A stretch of DNA of 64,000 nt from Blepharisma japonicum (lineage: Eukaryota; Ciliophora; Heterotrichea; Heterotrichida; Blepharismidae), in assembly GCA_949751835.1 (NCBI GenBank), contig CATKHK010000027.1:1-64000 (forward strand), read 5' to 3'. The translations under genes and the position numbers were made by a program. Shown here piece by piece: positions 35,130-46,318 of this stretch. The notes under the pieces were generated by a model. That model was not told the origin of the DNA. It made no database searches and was given only the letters and a program-made list of their open reading frames with translations. Position 1 is the first letter of the stretch. The number at the start of each line of letters is the position of its first letter.

Positions 35130-36014
35130 CTAAAGCTTGAGAAATTTTGTTTTCACAGTAGGCAGAGCTCTGATACTGTTTTTAGGCTCTTGAATGTTTA
35201 AAATGATGTTTTGTTTAGATAGGACTTTGCTTTTTTCTGCAAGAAGTCTACGGGGAGTAGGGGTTTTGATAGATTTTTTTGTTATTTGAGCTGTCAGAAG
35301 CTCAGGCTTAGACGGAGATATATGTACTTTGATTTCTTTAGGACTTGATAAAATCTTCAATAAATCGCTCATTTTAGGGGAATTTTCAATATTTTTGAGA
35401 GGCTGAAATGCATGGAGAACTGGCAATCTTTGCTGATAGGAATTTATATCAGTAAAGGAACTGGTTTTTGGAATTTCAAGGGCTTTTTGAGTTAGCGACA
35501 TATAAGATCTTCGCTTGAGCTCAAATTTGGATTTTATAGGGCCTGAGCTATGATCTGTGGACATAGAATCAGGGGTAATTAGCATTGAAGGGTACTCTTG
35601 GCTGATTTCTTCGTATTTTAAATCTTTTCGCACATCCAAAGTATGGTGAAAAATAGATCTTTCATTTGATTTTTTATTCTCCTTTTTAAGAATAGGAGAC
35701 ATCGGAGAAAGTATTTTAATGCGCTTATTTCTCCTTGCTGTATAAATAACACGGTTAGTCATCTCTGGATCTGGTTTAAGGACTTCGTTTAATTGTGTTT
35801 GCTTTTCTGCTTTTTCTTTTTGCCCAGATTGTAGAGCATCGTCTGTTTCTATGCTCTGCAAGATATCGTAAACCCCTGACCAAGGCGAAATTTCAAAGTC
35901 TTCGCTTTTAGTCCTTTCTTTTCTTTTCCTGTCAAAATGCTCTAATTGGCTGCTGATTCTTTCACTTTCTAAAGCTAATTCTGAAACCGAATCTAATATT
36001 GTAAAATTATCCAT
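35130..36014 (-). CDS. Unidentified Ser/Lys-rich protein
   Basis: This intronless frame of 294 residues has no TGA codons and ends TAG at 35130. It is mostly disordered and rich in Ser, Lys and Pro, with several SP and TP sites (ILSPMSPILK, SPSKPELL, TPTPRRLL) that could be CDK or MAP-kinase targets. Residues 1-35 may form a short helix (ALESERISSQLEHFDRKRK). No domain is recognised. It converges with uS8, with 70 bp between stops. Confidence 0.75.
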   Translation of the reverse strand: MDNFTILDSVSELALESERISSQLEHFDRKRKERTKSEDFEISPWSGVYDILQSIETDDALQSGQKEKAEKQTQLNEVLKPDPEMTNRVIYTARRNKRIKILSPMSPILKKENKKSNERSIFHHTLDVRKDLKYEEISQEYPSMLITPDSMSTDHSSGPIKSKFELKRRSYMSLTQKALEIPKTSSFTDINSYQQRLPVLHAFQPLKNIENSPKMSDLLKILSSPKEIKVHISPSKPELLTAQITKKSIKTPTPRRLLAEKSKVLSKQNIILNIQEPKNSIRALPTVKTKFLKL

Positions 36015-36369
36015 TATAATTTCTGATTATAGAGATTTTGTAAATTTAAAAGATATTATCAGGCTTAATGATTTTCTTGTTTTATGAATATTGCAATAAA
36101 TTAAAGAAATTTTTCTTTACTAACTTAGAAATTAGCATAAAATTAATATTAAAAATCATACAATAAATTACTCTATTTATAATTTATTATTTTTGGAATT
36201 ATTTAAATGACGAATTTTACCAAAATATTTTTACCAATAAATAATAGCCAAAATTAGCTCAATTTTACTTAATACTTCTTTGGATAGCTCCATTTTCATA
36301 TCCATAGATATAAATATCTTTTATGATGCTGAATTTTCTTTTGCCACATAAATGGTGTACAATAATTAA
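36015..36369. other. Divergent promoter region of aldolase
   Basis: This is about 355 bp between two divergent genes. It is very AT-rich with no other gene or repeat. The minus-strand frame overlapping the aldolase start is a shadow. Confidence 0.6.
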
Positions 36370-37449
36370 ATGGCCCATCGCACAAATCCATTCACTCAAG
36401 AGCTCATCGAGACAGCTAGAAGAATTGCTACCCCAGGCAAAGGAATTTTGGCTGCTGACGAGTCCACTGGAACGATTGGCCAGCGTTTTTCCAAGATCAA
36501 CGTTGAGAATAATTACGAAAATCGCCAAGCTTACAGATCTCTCTTGTTCACCACCCCAGGCATCGGCCAATACATCAGCGGTGTTATCCAATACGAAGAA
36601 ACCCTCGATAACAAGCTTGAAGACGGCACTTCCCTCCAAGTTGTCTTACAAAGAGAAGGCATCGTCCCTGGCATCAAAGTCGACAAAGGGACTGTAATCC
36701 TCCCTGGCACTGATGGAGAAACAGCCACCCAAGGCCTCGACGGTCTTGCAGAAAGATGCAAAACTTACTACGAAAAAGGCTGCAGGTTTTCCAAATGGAG
36801 AGCAGTCTTAAAGATTGGGCCAAATACTCCTTCAGAAAGAGCCATTGAAGAAAACGCTCATACTCTTGCAAGATATGCAGCAATTTCTCAAGCTAATGGT
36901 CTTGTACCTATTGTGGAGCCTGAAGTGCTTGCAGATGGCACCCACACCATTGAGGAATGTGCTGAGAAAAGCCAAAGAGTTTTTGCAGCTGTCATGAACG
37001 CTCTTCATATCCACGGAATTTTGTTTGAAGGAATGCTCTTTAAGCCAAATATGATTACCCCAGGCATTTCAGCAGCAGAAAAGGTTAGCGCTGGAGATGT
37101 TGCATGGAGGACTGTACAAGTTTTGTCAAGAACTTTACCTGCAGCTGTTCCTGGAGTCATGTTCTTGTCTGGAGGACAAAGTGAAGAGGAAGCTTCATTG
37201 GAGTTAAACGCTATTAATGCACTGCCGAATGTAAAAAGACCTTGGACCTTAAGTTTTTCATTTGGAAGAGCTCTTCAAGCTTCTTGCTTAAAGGCTTGGC
37301 AAGGGAAACATGAAAATGTTGAAGCTGGACAGGCTGCGTTTATTTCCAGAGCTCAAGCTAACTCACAAGCAACTCTTGGGACATATCAAGGAGGAGCAGG
37401 CGGAGAAGGAGCCAGCCAAAGTTTATACGTGAGCAATTACGTTTATTAA
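36370..37449 (+). CDS. ALDO: Fructose-bisphosphate aldolase, class I
   Basis: This glycolytic and gluconeogenic enzyme splits fructose 1,6-bisphosphate into dihydroxyacetone phosphate and glyceraldehyde 3-phosphate. It has 359 residues, close to the family length. The Schiff-base Lys is K225 in GMLFKPNM. Other active-site residues include ADESTGTIG (residues 29-37), SKWRAVLK (K142 and K148) and [11 protein letters not shown]. The C-terminal Tyr (NYVY) that gates the active site is present. Codon use is like that of other highly expressed genes, with TGG only for Trp. Intronless and cytosolic. Confidence 0.98.
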   Translation: MAHRTNPFTQELIETARRIATPGKGILAADESTGTIGQRFSKINVENNYENRQAYRSLLFTTPGIGQYISGVIQYEETLDNKLEDGTSLQVVLQREGIVPGIKVDKGTVILPGTDGETATQGLDGLAERCKTYYEKGCRFSKWRAVLKIGPNTPSERAIEENAHTLARYAAISQANGLVPIVEPEVLADGTHTIEECAEKSQRVFAAVMNALHIHGILFEGMLFKPNMITPGISAAEKVSAGDVAWRTVQVLSRTLPAAVPGVMFLSGGQSEEEASLELNAINALPNVKRPWTLSFSFGRALQASCLKAWQGKHENVEAGQAAFISRAQANSQATLGTYQGGAGGEGASQSLYVSNYVY

Positions 37450-37491
37450 GCTAATTCTTAGTTGATTTATCTGAAATTTTCTATTTAAAAG

Positions 37492-37803
37492 TTAAAGATC
37501 TGCTCTTTGAGCTTCAATGTGCTCGGTTTCATAGGTATGCTCTGCCCCATGGCTGCATCCACAGCCTCCAGAAGTTTCTTGGCTTTCTTGCTCAACAGAT
37601 TCATTAATTGCCCTTTCTTCGTGTCCATGGTCGCATTCTTCTTCTGAATGATGGTGATCTTCAGCATAATGGTCATGAGCATGGTCATGGCCGTGGTCGT
37701 GGTGATGACCGTGATCATGATGATGGTGATGGTGATGTTTACCATAATGTCCTAAAGCAAGAGAGATAAGAAGCATCAATACAAGGAATTTTGCGAAACC
37801 CAT
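37492..37803 (-). CDS. Histidine-rich secreted protein
   Basis: The product is 103 residues from the ATG at 37803 (an upstream in-frame ATG at 37830 would precede the signal peptide and is less likely). Residues 1-18 are a clear signal peptide (MGFAKFLVLMLLISLALG). The next 45 residues are almost wholly His, Asp and Gly with scattered acidic residues (HHHHHHHDHGHHHDHGHDH). A CGCSHG motif and an acidic tail follow. Such a composition binds Zn, Cu or Ni, so a metal-buffering role outside the cell or in an endomembrane lumen is likely by inference. It converges on aldolase, with 42 bp between stops. Confidence 0.82.
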   Translation of the reverse strand: MGFAKFLVLMLLISLALGHYGKHHHHHHHDHGHHHDHGHDHAHDHYAEDHHHSEEECDHGHEERAINESVEQESQETSGGCGCSHGAEHTYETEHIEAQRADL

Positions 37804-37870
37804 TTTATTATAAATTCTTACTATTCTCATATATGCAAAATAAATTAAGAATAATCTGATTATTTATAAA

Positions 37871-38644
37871 TTAACCATTATAATTAGAAATTTGGTGAAG
37901 AATTTCTGCTTTTTCTGAAGCATCAGTGCTTCTTAATGCTAAAATTTCATTAGTTTGCCGAATATTTATTTGTGCTTCGGCAAACACAATCTTCTTGATT
38001 TTATATAATTCATGCAGTTTTGACTGAAGCATCGCAATTTCATTGCAAACTTCTTCATTTATCCTTTCAGGTTGTGTGACCTAGCTATTAATTACTTCAA
38101 ATTTCTCGATTTCCATGCTCTCCTGCAAATTATTCAAGCTTTCCTCAACTAATTTTATAGATTTCTGTTCTACTTCTCTTGCATATATCAGCTCGTTTTC
38201 ACACTTTTCGAGATCGGCAATTTCTAAGTTCCAGTCTTTATTGTATTTATTCAAAGTCTCTAGAAGTTTTTCTTTTGCTTGCCTGATCTCTTCAAACCTT
38301 ATTTCTTGTTCTGAAATCCTTGACAAATAGTCATCAAAACTTTCTGATTTTTCTTCTACAGTCTGGATTCCAGCTGAAATTATTTCTTTGTCAGAATTAT
38401 ACTGTGCCTTATAGTTATCAAAAATACACTTAGATTGGTTTTTCAATGAAAATTCAAGAGGCGGTCTGTTTTCTATGTCAATTGATTTTGATGATAAGTG
38501 TTTTGGGATTGAAGAAGATGATGTAACTTGCTTTGTAAAAGGGTTTGTTGTAGCAATTTTTTGAGATCTCTCTGACTTAGATAGTTTATGATCAGTTATG
38601 TCTTCAAATTCTTTTCTTTGCCTTTTCAAATAAAATAAGTTCAT
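37871..38644 (-). CDS. Coiled-coil protein, unknown
   Basis: The product is 252 residues after removing a 15-nt intron (38081-38095). The N-terminal 80 residues are Ser/Lys-rich and disordered. Residues about 95-250 form a nearly continuous coiled coil (EIRQAKEKLLETLNKYNKDW, then EEVCNEIAMLQSKLHELY). Without splicing the frame stops at the intron's TAG and loses the last 69 residues. It is probably cytoskeletal, by composition only. It is divergent from the chitin synthase gene, with only 23 bp between the two ATGs. Confidence 0.76.
38081..38095 (-). other. 15-nt intron
   Basis: On the minus strand this reads GTAATTAATAGCTAG, a phase-0 intron that ends in an in-frame TAG. The frame continues downstream to a TAA at 37871-37873. 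Confidence 0.88.
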
Positions 38645-38667
38645 CTTTATACTAGATAAAATTATAG

Positions 38668-41188
38668 ATGGAAAGAGCTGATAGCAACGTAGAAGCCTCT
38701 CCTAAAAATGTTCCTTGGTGTGACTACCAACCTCTCCTTCTAAATAAAACTGTCACTAATCGCCCCAGCAAAGGGGATAAAATCAAGAGAGGTCTTGAAT
38801 CTGTTGAAGGCTTTAGACTTATCGACCCAGATTTGAAAGAGATCGGGATCTTGGAAAAAAGAAAATCCTCGTCCCCTCATTTCAGAGGATGTGATATATT
38901 GATAGGAATTTTTATTCAGTCAGAAGGAGAGCCAGACTTTTCTAAAACTCTTAAGGCAGTAATATCAAATACTGATTATTTCATTGAAAATAAACACTCT
39001 GTAGTAGTTGTAGCAATTTTAGATGGGCTTACAAAAACGGAAAATGAGAAATCCAAGAAAAAAAAATTACAAAATGAATCAACTCGAATAGAGCCTAAAC
39101 CGTATTCAAGCTATTTTGAGATTGGAAAAATAGCAGATAAATTTCATTTTGAGACTACTTCGGGCGAAAATCACGTTAATTGAATATCAAATTATAGTGG
39201 GAAAAGAGATGAGGATGAAATTGCTCATGCCTTCATGCATTCTAATTGAAAAATGGAAGACATTCAGCAGAATCCAATAGATTTTATATTTTGTATTAAA
39301 GAAAGGGAGGCTGGGAAACTCAACTCCCATTTGTGGTTTTTTGGAGGTTTTTGCCAGCATATTAATCCTCGTTATATATTTTTGCTAGATGCAGGTATTA
39401 AACCTTCTAAAAATTCCCTTAAGTATCTTTATATTGCTATGAGGAATGATGAAAATATAGCAGGGTGCACAGGAGAAATGAAGCCCAAAGCGAGGAGCTG
39501 TAAGGAGCTCTTTGAGTATGCCCAGAGATCAGATTACAAATTTATTTATATGTTTGACAAAGGCTTAGAAAGCGTTTTTGGCTACATTTCAAGTCTCCCC
39601 AGCAATTTTAGCGCATATCGATGGGGGGCACTCAATATTAAGATTTTGCTTGAATCCCATTTTAAATCTATTTGCAATCCTAACGAAATTGATTTTATGA
39701 ACTCTAATGTTTATTTATCTGAAGACCGTTTACTAAGCTTATCACTTTTTGTACAAGAAAAAAAGAAATACATATTAAGATACGTGAAAAGGTCAAAAGC
39801 CACTGTAAACGTATCTAATAAAGTGTACAAAATAATGATACAAAGGAGAAGGTGAATTAATGGAACATGATTTATCCTTCTTGAGTCAATTAAAAAGACA
39901 GGTTTTATTGTAAAGTGTAAAACTGCGCACTCACCTTTTAGAAGATTATTATTTGTGATACAAATGTTTTTGTATTTAACTAATTTCTTTTTTTCTTGGC
40001 TTATCATAGGATTTTTTTCAGTATTTTTATTAGGCGGGGCTTATAAATTGCATTTGAATATATATGTGCTGGAGATATTGATGATTATATATGGACTTGT
40101 GCTTTTTTATGTTTTAATCATATCTCTTGGAGTATCCCCAAAAAAGCTAAAAAAGGTTGATACATCGCTGACACTGGTTTCTTTTATTTTATTCCTCGTT
40201 TCAGCTATAAGCTGTATTATTATAGATAAGATTAAGTACATGCAATAAAGAAGTTTATCACGATCATTCTTTTTCTCGGCTCTACTGAGCTGGATCTTCA
40301 CCATTCTTCCTGATGTGTAAATAGAGGAATTTATTGATTGACTGACAGTCAAGGATCAGATGAAATATATCTTTATTCATTACTAATAGTTGGGATCTTA
40401 TTTTTCTTAAATATAATGTTCTATTTAGATGTATTCATCAGTATGTTCCATNNNNNNNNNNNNNNNNNNNNNNNNNNNNNNNNNNNNNNNNNNNNNNNNN
40501 NNNNNNNNNNNNNNNNNNNNNNNNNNNNNNNNNNNNNNNNNNNNNNNNNNNAGGAATTTATTGATTGACTGACAGTCAAGGATCAGATGAAATATATCTT
40601 TATTCATTACTAATAGTTGGGATCTTATTTTTCTTAAATATAATGTTCTATTTAGATGTATTCATCAGTATGTTCCATTATCTTGTGCTGATACCTATCT
40701 TAGTCAATATATGCATGATATATGCAATTTGTAATCTTCATGATTGCTCGTATGATCCCCAAAAAATGACACTTGATGAGGAAAAAAGAATGAGGAAATT
40801 TCAAACTTTTCGATCATTTTGGACGTTGGTATGAGTTGCGTCGAATGGGGTCTTTACGTATTTTATGTTTATAATGATAGAAGAAGAAATTGGCACAGTT
40901 TTAATTATAGTTAGCATGATTGGGATGATAAATTTGTTTGTGAGATTTTCTGGAGGGCTGGGATACCATATTCAGGAATGATTTCTTGACAAAAATTGCA
41001 TAGAAAATTATCCTGTTGAAATTAATTCTGACTCACCTGTAATTGAGCCTGATTCTAATTTACCTGATTTAGACATAGAAGGTGACTCCCATGAAAATGA
41101 TAGATTTAGAAAGTCTAATGCCGCTGCGTTCAGGCCAAGCGAACTTCGAGAATATCAATCTTCATTTAGAAATTACGATCGAATTTAA
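38668..41188 (+). CDS. CHS: Chitin synthase-like glycosyltransferase (GT2), interrupted by assembly gap
   Basis: This is a membrane-bound family-2 glycosyltransferase that would polymerise N-acetylglucosamine from UDP-GlcNAc into chitin. Signatures in order are LLDAGIKPS (39388-39414), GCTGEM, SEDR (about 39718-39729) and the product-binding QRRRW-INGTW (39841 on). The Trp of QRRRW is the TGA at 39853-39855. Hydrophobic spans follow. After the gap comes HYLVLIPILVN...ICNLHD, typical of the chitin synthase C-terminal region, then an acidic tail. Trp-TGA codons are also at 39181, 39247 and 40832. The frame breaks between 40246 and the gap: a 15-nt intron (40236-40250) removes one stop, but a frame change is still needed near the contig end. 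Heterotrichs form cysts, and chitin there is plausible. Confidence 0.85.
40236..40250 (+). other. Probable 15-nt intron in chitin synthase gene
   Basis: GTACATGCAATAAAG has GT..AG ends and contains the TAA that would end the frame. It is less certain than the others, because the downstream frame still does not join the part after the gap. Confidence 0.5.
40325..40451 (+). repeat. Left copy of 127-bp duplication flanking the gap
   Basis: Identical to 40552-40678 by inspection, starting AGGAATTTATTGATTG and ending GTATGTTCCAT. It ends exactly where the Ns begin. Confidence 0.95.
40452..40551. other. Assembly gap of exactly 100 N
   Basis: The run of exactly 100 Ns is a standard placeholder. 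Because both flanks carry the same 127 bp, the two contigs probably overlap here and no DNA is missing. Confidence 0.95.
40552..40678 (+). repeat. Right copy of 127-bp duplication flanking the gap
   Basis: This copy matches 40325-40451 and continues into the rest of the chitin synthase C-terminal coding region without interruption. Confidence 0.95.
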
Positions 41189-41477
41189 TTATTTTTTTTT
41201 ACATATAGAATTAATTCCTCTAAATTAAGCATCAGATATGATGTAAAGGCCTCTAGAATTGCTATAATTAAAATTTTTCACCATAAAGTTTTTTTACTTA
41301 TATCAAAAATTAAAAAACTGCTATCATTTATGATCGGTTTCACAACAATTATTTTCTCTTTATTAATTTTTAAAACAAATTATTATCTCATTTCAAGCAG
41401 AAATTATTTAATTTTATTAGCGTAATTTCTAATATAGGTTGCATTTTCGATTTAATCAAAAGTTGAAATTTAAGTAA

Positions 41478-42020
41478 ATGTCCACTGAACATTTTATCAG
41501 AAGAATTAATCTATTGAAGCAAGAAAAAAAATCCCTTGAAAAATTGCTTCAAAGTACAGAAGAAGAAGTTTTGAAAATAATGAAGAAAAATTTTGAAGAA
41601 AGCTGAAGAGTGAAACAGCTGCTGCAGTCAGCATTGCCTCTCAATAATGAGAATAGTGGCAAAAAACCAGAAAGAGCGATAGAAAATTCGTCTCAAACTG
41701 AAAATTGTTTATCAACGTTTTATCATTCGATTGCCCTTGAAGAAGAAATTATTACAATTAAAGAAACACTCATAAATATAGCTTCTAATCATAAAATGAT
41801 GAAGAATAAGCTTGAAAGGAGAAAAAAGAAAAATAAAGTGTTTGAAGACTTAATAAAACAGTATCAAGAAAGAGTTGAGAGTTTAAACAGAGAAAAAGTA
41901 AATTTGAGAAACAAAATCGAAGAAAAAAGAGAGGAGCAAGGAGTAATGATTGAGTATATTCGGTATGGGGATTTAATTGTTGATCCTGTACCTTGTGTTT
42001 TTAAATTTCAGAATAATTAA
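41478..42020 (+). CDS. Coiled-coil protein, unknown
   Basis: The product is 180 residues with a Trp-TGA at 41604. Two helical segments flank a short Ser/Asn-rich linker: residues 6-50 (FIRRINLLKQEKKSLEKLLQ) and 85-150 (Lys/Glu-rich, with heptads such as DLIKQYQERVESLNREKVNL). The C-terminus ends in a short hydrophobic stretch (DLIVDPVPCVFKF). No family is recognised; a structural role is likely from composition. Confidence 0.75.
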
Positions 42021-42968
42021 TAATTTTTGATTTTTTCAGATAAAGTAAATGAATTCTCCCATTTTTTAAAATTTCGAAAAATTTCAAGTAATTGTAAAAT
42101 TAGAATAAGGGAATTAAATTTTAACTTGAAATGAATCCTTATGTAAAAACTCCTAGCTTGTTAAAATTTAAATAATTTTCAATTAATTATTTTTTAGAAA
42201 TTTTTTAAAATATATTTATTTTATCGTTTTATCTACATAATCAAAAAAATAATAGGCACTAATTATGATTTAAACTTCTAAGGGATGCATCTTTAATGCA
42301 GATATGGAAAAATAAATTCCATATTAAAAATGACAGAAATTCATTTCTAATTGAGAATCTTAACAGATTTAGAATTCAAAATTTTATCACGCCAAATTGT
42401 AATCAATATTATTCAAGAACAGGATAATATTATTTACAAAAAATATTATGAAAAATAATTCTGAAAATTCAATACAATAAATCTTTTGTAAGTTTTGCTT
42501 TGATTTAAATTTTTTATAGCTTTGGAATTAATTTAAATTAGTTAATCCTTTTAAAGTGCTTAATTAATTGAGTGGCAGCCATATTAGTTTGGACTTGAAG
42601 ACAAAAAATTAAACGAAATAGGACAGATTTAGCAAAATTGAAAAGAATTTAACTATTCACAAGAATATTTAGGGTTTGATAATCACAATTTAATTATTGG
42701 TGGCTAATATTTTAAAATAAATAAAAAATATTTTTATCTAATTTTTGGCTTCAATTACAATAACTAGCATCTTTGATTTCAAAAAAACAATTAGAAATAC
42801 TCAATGAAATTTGCAAAGCTCTGAAATCCACGGTTAAAAATAAATTTTAATAAAAGTCAAAAAAATAAAAATGGCATAATAATTTACTTAATTCAAAATG
42901 GTTATTTGTATCATCATGTCTAATAATTAAATCCATTAATACCTAAATAAAATACACCTATAAGTAAT
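42021..42968. other. Intergenic region
   Basis: This is about 950 bp of very AT-rich DNA between two convergent genes. I find no open frame, RNA gene or repeat that I can support. Confidence 0.55.
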
Positions 42969-43529
42969 CTATTTCGTCGACCCATCTCTTGAATCTCCCG
43001 CTTCCCTGTCCGTTTGCTTTTTTCTAACACGCTTTTTTCTCTGAGGTGAAGTGTTCTCTTCCAGAAACATCCATTCCCAGGCCACTCGCTTAAATTTTTC
43101 CTCGAGGGTGATTTTATCTTTCTCTTCACCCTCTTGTTTATTTTTACTGTCAACATCCCGCTTACGCCTTCTCTGCCTCTTAACCGAAATCTCAAACTGA
43201 GTAAAATAGTCTTCATCAACAGGGCTTTCTGTGTAGCGCTGACAGTTTTTCATTTCCTCTGCAATAGATTCCTTAAGTCCTGAAGATGCATTACCCAAGT
43301 CTAGTTGAAGGCTGGACAGGAAATCGTAATATCCCTTCTTATCAGAGTTCCCTAGCGTATCATACGCGTTCGAAATTTCCTGGAATTTTTTGTTATTTGC
43401 TTCAGGGTCGTCTAGATTTTTATCAGGGTGATATTGCCGAGCCAGTTTATAATATGCTTTCTTAATTTCCGAAGGGTTTGCGTCCTTATCAACATCTAAT
43501 ACCTTATATAAATCATCATTTTCATCCAT
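42969..43529 (-). CDS. J-domain (DnaJ/HSP40) co-chaperone
   Basis: The product is 186 residues. The J domain occupies residues about 6-70, with the HPD motif at residues 34-36 (YHPDKN) that stimulates HSP70 ATPase. The following helix and ISNAYDTLG are typical. There is no Gly/Phe-rich or zinc-finger region, so it is a class C J protein. The C-terminal half is highly charged with basic clusters ([19 protein letters not shown]) that may direct it to the nucleus or to RNA. No intron is seen. Confidence 0.92.
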   Translation of the reverse strand: MDENDDLYKVLDVDKDANPSEIKKAYYKLARQYHPDKNLDDPEANNKKFQEISNAYDTLGNSDKKGYYDFLSSLQLDLGNASSGLKESIAEEMKNCQRYTESPVDEDYFTQFEISVKRQRRRKRDVDSKNKQEGEEKDKITLEEKFKRVAWEWMFLEENTSPQRKKRVRKKQTDREAGDSRDGSTK

Positions 43530-43978
43530 TTTATTTTTACAATTGAGAGTAGGAAATCCTCTAGAAAATTTGAATTATTTGTATGGAATCTGGAAATTCT
43601 GAGGGGTTTTTGTAAGGAAATGCTCCCTTTGTATTGTCGTACACAATTTCATATCTAGTATACTATTTTTTATGGTATTTTTGATAAATTTTCTTGAAAA
43701 TGGATAAAATACATTTTTTTATGAATTTTGATTCTGATACATTATTTTGCACTATTTATGTTACATAAGATTGATAATATTGAAATCTTGCTATTATTGC
43801 ACTAATATCCACAGATTTGCATCAGATTTAGAATTTAAAGTCCTTCAATTTTTTTTCTTAAAAATTGCGCTTTTGATTTTCTGTTATAAGCAAGATCAAA
43901 TTTCTTATGAAAGCTGCTCTTTATAAAGACAATTATTTTCTTGATATACAAGTCGGATTAGAGTAAACTTTATCATTA
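43530..43978. other. Intergenic region
   Basis: This is about 450 bp of AT-rich DNA upstream of the J-domain gene. No feature is seen. Confidence 0.55.
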
Positions 43979-44308
43979 TTATTTCGGTAGATTCCAGAAA
44001 TTATGCTTCACCTTTTTCTCTACATGATCAGGAATCGGAGCAGGCCTTTCATTGAACACAATTTTATTGCTTACTGTGCCTATAACTTCTAATCCGCCTT
44101 GCACTTTTTTCACAACAAATAAAGGCTTTTTTATGATCTCTTGTTTTCCTCTGAGGATGTGGTTTCCTATCACTAAGGTATTTTTCCCATTTTCTTTCTT
44201 AAGTTTTCCGAGATTCATCCCGTCGAGCTCGCTATGGGCTTTGATTTCTCCTTGAAGTTCCATCAGCACATGGCTACTTGCTTCTCCTTTTCTTACAAAT
44301 AAATTCAT
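43979..44308 (-). CDS. CTF8: CTF8, alternative clamp-loader subunit
   Basis: This 109-residue protein matches CTF8, which with CTF18 and DCC1 forms an alternative replication factor C that loads PCNA and aids sister-chromatid cohesion. The family pattern is visible: LQGEI near residue 18, LGKL, then LVIGNHILRGKQEIIKKP and finally KIVFNERPAPIP. The length is close to that of yeast and human CTF8. Nuclear, by family. Confidence 0.9.
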   Translation of the reverse strand: MNLFVRKGEASSHVLMELQGEIKAHSELDGMNLGKLKKENGKNTLVIGNHILRGKQEIIKKPLFVVKKVQGGLEVIGTVSNKIVFNERPAPIPDHVEKKVKHNFWNLPK

Positions 44309-45595
44309 TATAATTCGCGGTAATTTTGGGCAGGAGAAGCAAGCTCTATGTATCTGAGTTTTTCATAAAAAATCAAAGATTGCAAGCAGGTAGATTTTGT
44401 TCGAGATCAAAAGCCATTACTTTACATATAACGCTTCGCCAATGCTATTTAATGATATTAAATAAAGTTTTGAAAAATCAATGCAAATAATTATAAATCC
44501 TTGAGCTAAGCCCTAGTCTGATGAAAGAAAATTACGAAGGATAAAATTAATACCATAAAATGGATAATTAAGTATAAAGATAAAAATATGTTTAAAACTA
44601 ATAAATCAATTGGTTAATTAAAGCCGCATGATTGCTAATTCGTTTTATTAAATAGGGGAAATTGAGAAAAGATGACCGCAACGCATTGAGTTTTAGAAAA
44701 GCAAGAAGATTAGTAATTCTGATTTTATCATAAGATTTATAAGGGATTCTTGCTTAGACGCTTTTATATAAAAGCCTTTTAATACAGATAAGACAAATAT
44801 CCCTTTATCGATACTAAATTAAAAAAATTCTTTGTAGCTTAAAAAATTCTATTTGAGTTCAAATAGCCTAGATATGCTCAACCATTTTACATAAGAGGGA
44901 AAAATGACATGGATAAAGAGTTTTGCCTTTAATCCTTTTAATTTTAAAAAAATCAATTTTCATTTTACTTTATACGTTTTTGAAAGCTAAATTAGTCACT
45001 TATAATTTTTACTTAAGCAGTATGATTTGGGTAATAGATCAACTTTGAGTCTCCTAATATAGCTATTGATTTCACTCACCTTATGTTGGAACTTTAGTTA
45101 TAAGAGTTTTGAAGTAAAAAACAGATTGAAAACGTTGAATATGGGAATTAGATACTTTCACAAATAGACAGCCAATCGCAGATTGAGTTTGATTCAAGAA
45201 AAATGCAATTCAAGCTGATATTATATTTATATTCAAGCATGAATAAAGTCTATATATCTTTACCAATTTTATTTATTATAGCATTATTTCGAATGGGTTA
45301 AAATTGTCTAAAATATTAAAAAAAGGCAATTTTTTATATAAAATTGATACTAAATACTCTATTTTAATAATGAAAAGAGATCTTAGAATAATACTGATAC
45401 TCCAAGTATGCTAGTATCTGGTCTGCTATTCATAAGTCAAAACCGTTTTTTAATAATTAATAATTCTTTAAAACTATTTTAATAATGCTAATGCATCAAA
45501 TATATAATTTGTTATATTTTGTACCTAAAACAAAACTAGCGATAAATCTCATCTCTTAGTATTAATATGCATGAACAATTATTTACTAAATAATT
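44309..45595. other. Long intergenic region
   Basis: About 1.29 kb of AT-rich DNA has stops in all frames even with TGA read as Trp. I see no RNA gene, repeat or element. It is one of the longest gene-free stretches of the window. Confidence 0.55.
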
Positions 45596-46201
45596 TTAAC
45601 ATATTGGTGGAAGTTTAAACGCTCTTCGCACTGGAAATTGCTCTTTTCTAGCCCCTACGAAATGTATCCCTCTATTCTCATGTCCATGATGTGGTAAATT
45701 TTCTTCAATTTTTACATAATTTTCAGGATCTTCTTCAATACTTTGAAATTTTTCTTTCATGATTTGCTTTACACCAAGTTCCATAATTTGCTGCTGGACT
45801 GTCAATAAATTGTGCCTTGCTGAGTTGTTTCTATTTACAAGAAGCTCAAGTTTTTGAAAGTCTGAATCAAATGAGCTGGCTGTTGAGAATAAAGTTTTAT
45901 TATGCTTTGGGGTAAATGGCTCTGGAGATCTAGAATTTATTGATGGGAGTTTAGGAGGCTCCACTGATTTTGTTTCATTGCGTAAAGACAATTGCTCTTC
46001 TCTAGGCTTTAGTACTGAAATGCTTCTTAAAGATGGATCTTCCTGAATTGGGCTCATCCGATTCGGAAGTTTGTTGATACTGATGTTTAAGTGGCTTTCT
46101 TGCTTAGTGTGGTCCTGAGAATTCTTGTGAGCTTTTCAACCTGGTTTACGCTTTCTTTTAGGCTTATAGATGGAATTAATTTGTGCAAGGGTAGATTTCA
46201 T
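45596..46201 (-). CDS. Unidentified small protein, disordered
   Basis: With one Trp-TGA (in KPGWKAH, about 46136) the frame extends to an ATG at 46201, giving 201 residues rather than 153. The N-terminus is strongly basic (YKPKRKRKPG) and may be a nuclear signal. The middle is Ser/Pro-rich, with a helix-like stretch at about 115-155 (LLTVQQQIMELGVKQIMKEK). The C-terminus contains HHGHENRG and ends in PPIC. No family is recognised. It is divergent from the RCC1-like gene, 117 bp away. Confidence 0.7.
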
Positions 46202-46318
46202 TTATAACTGATGATATGTAAAATAGTATTTGAGATTAGCAATTATAAATATTGTCTTAAACCAAAATCTTATAGATTACAAAGCTTAGTCAGAATATTT
46301 AGAAAATCTTTTTACAGT

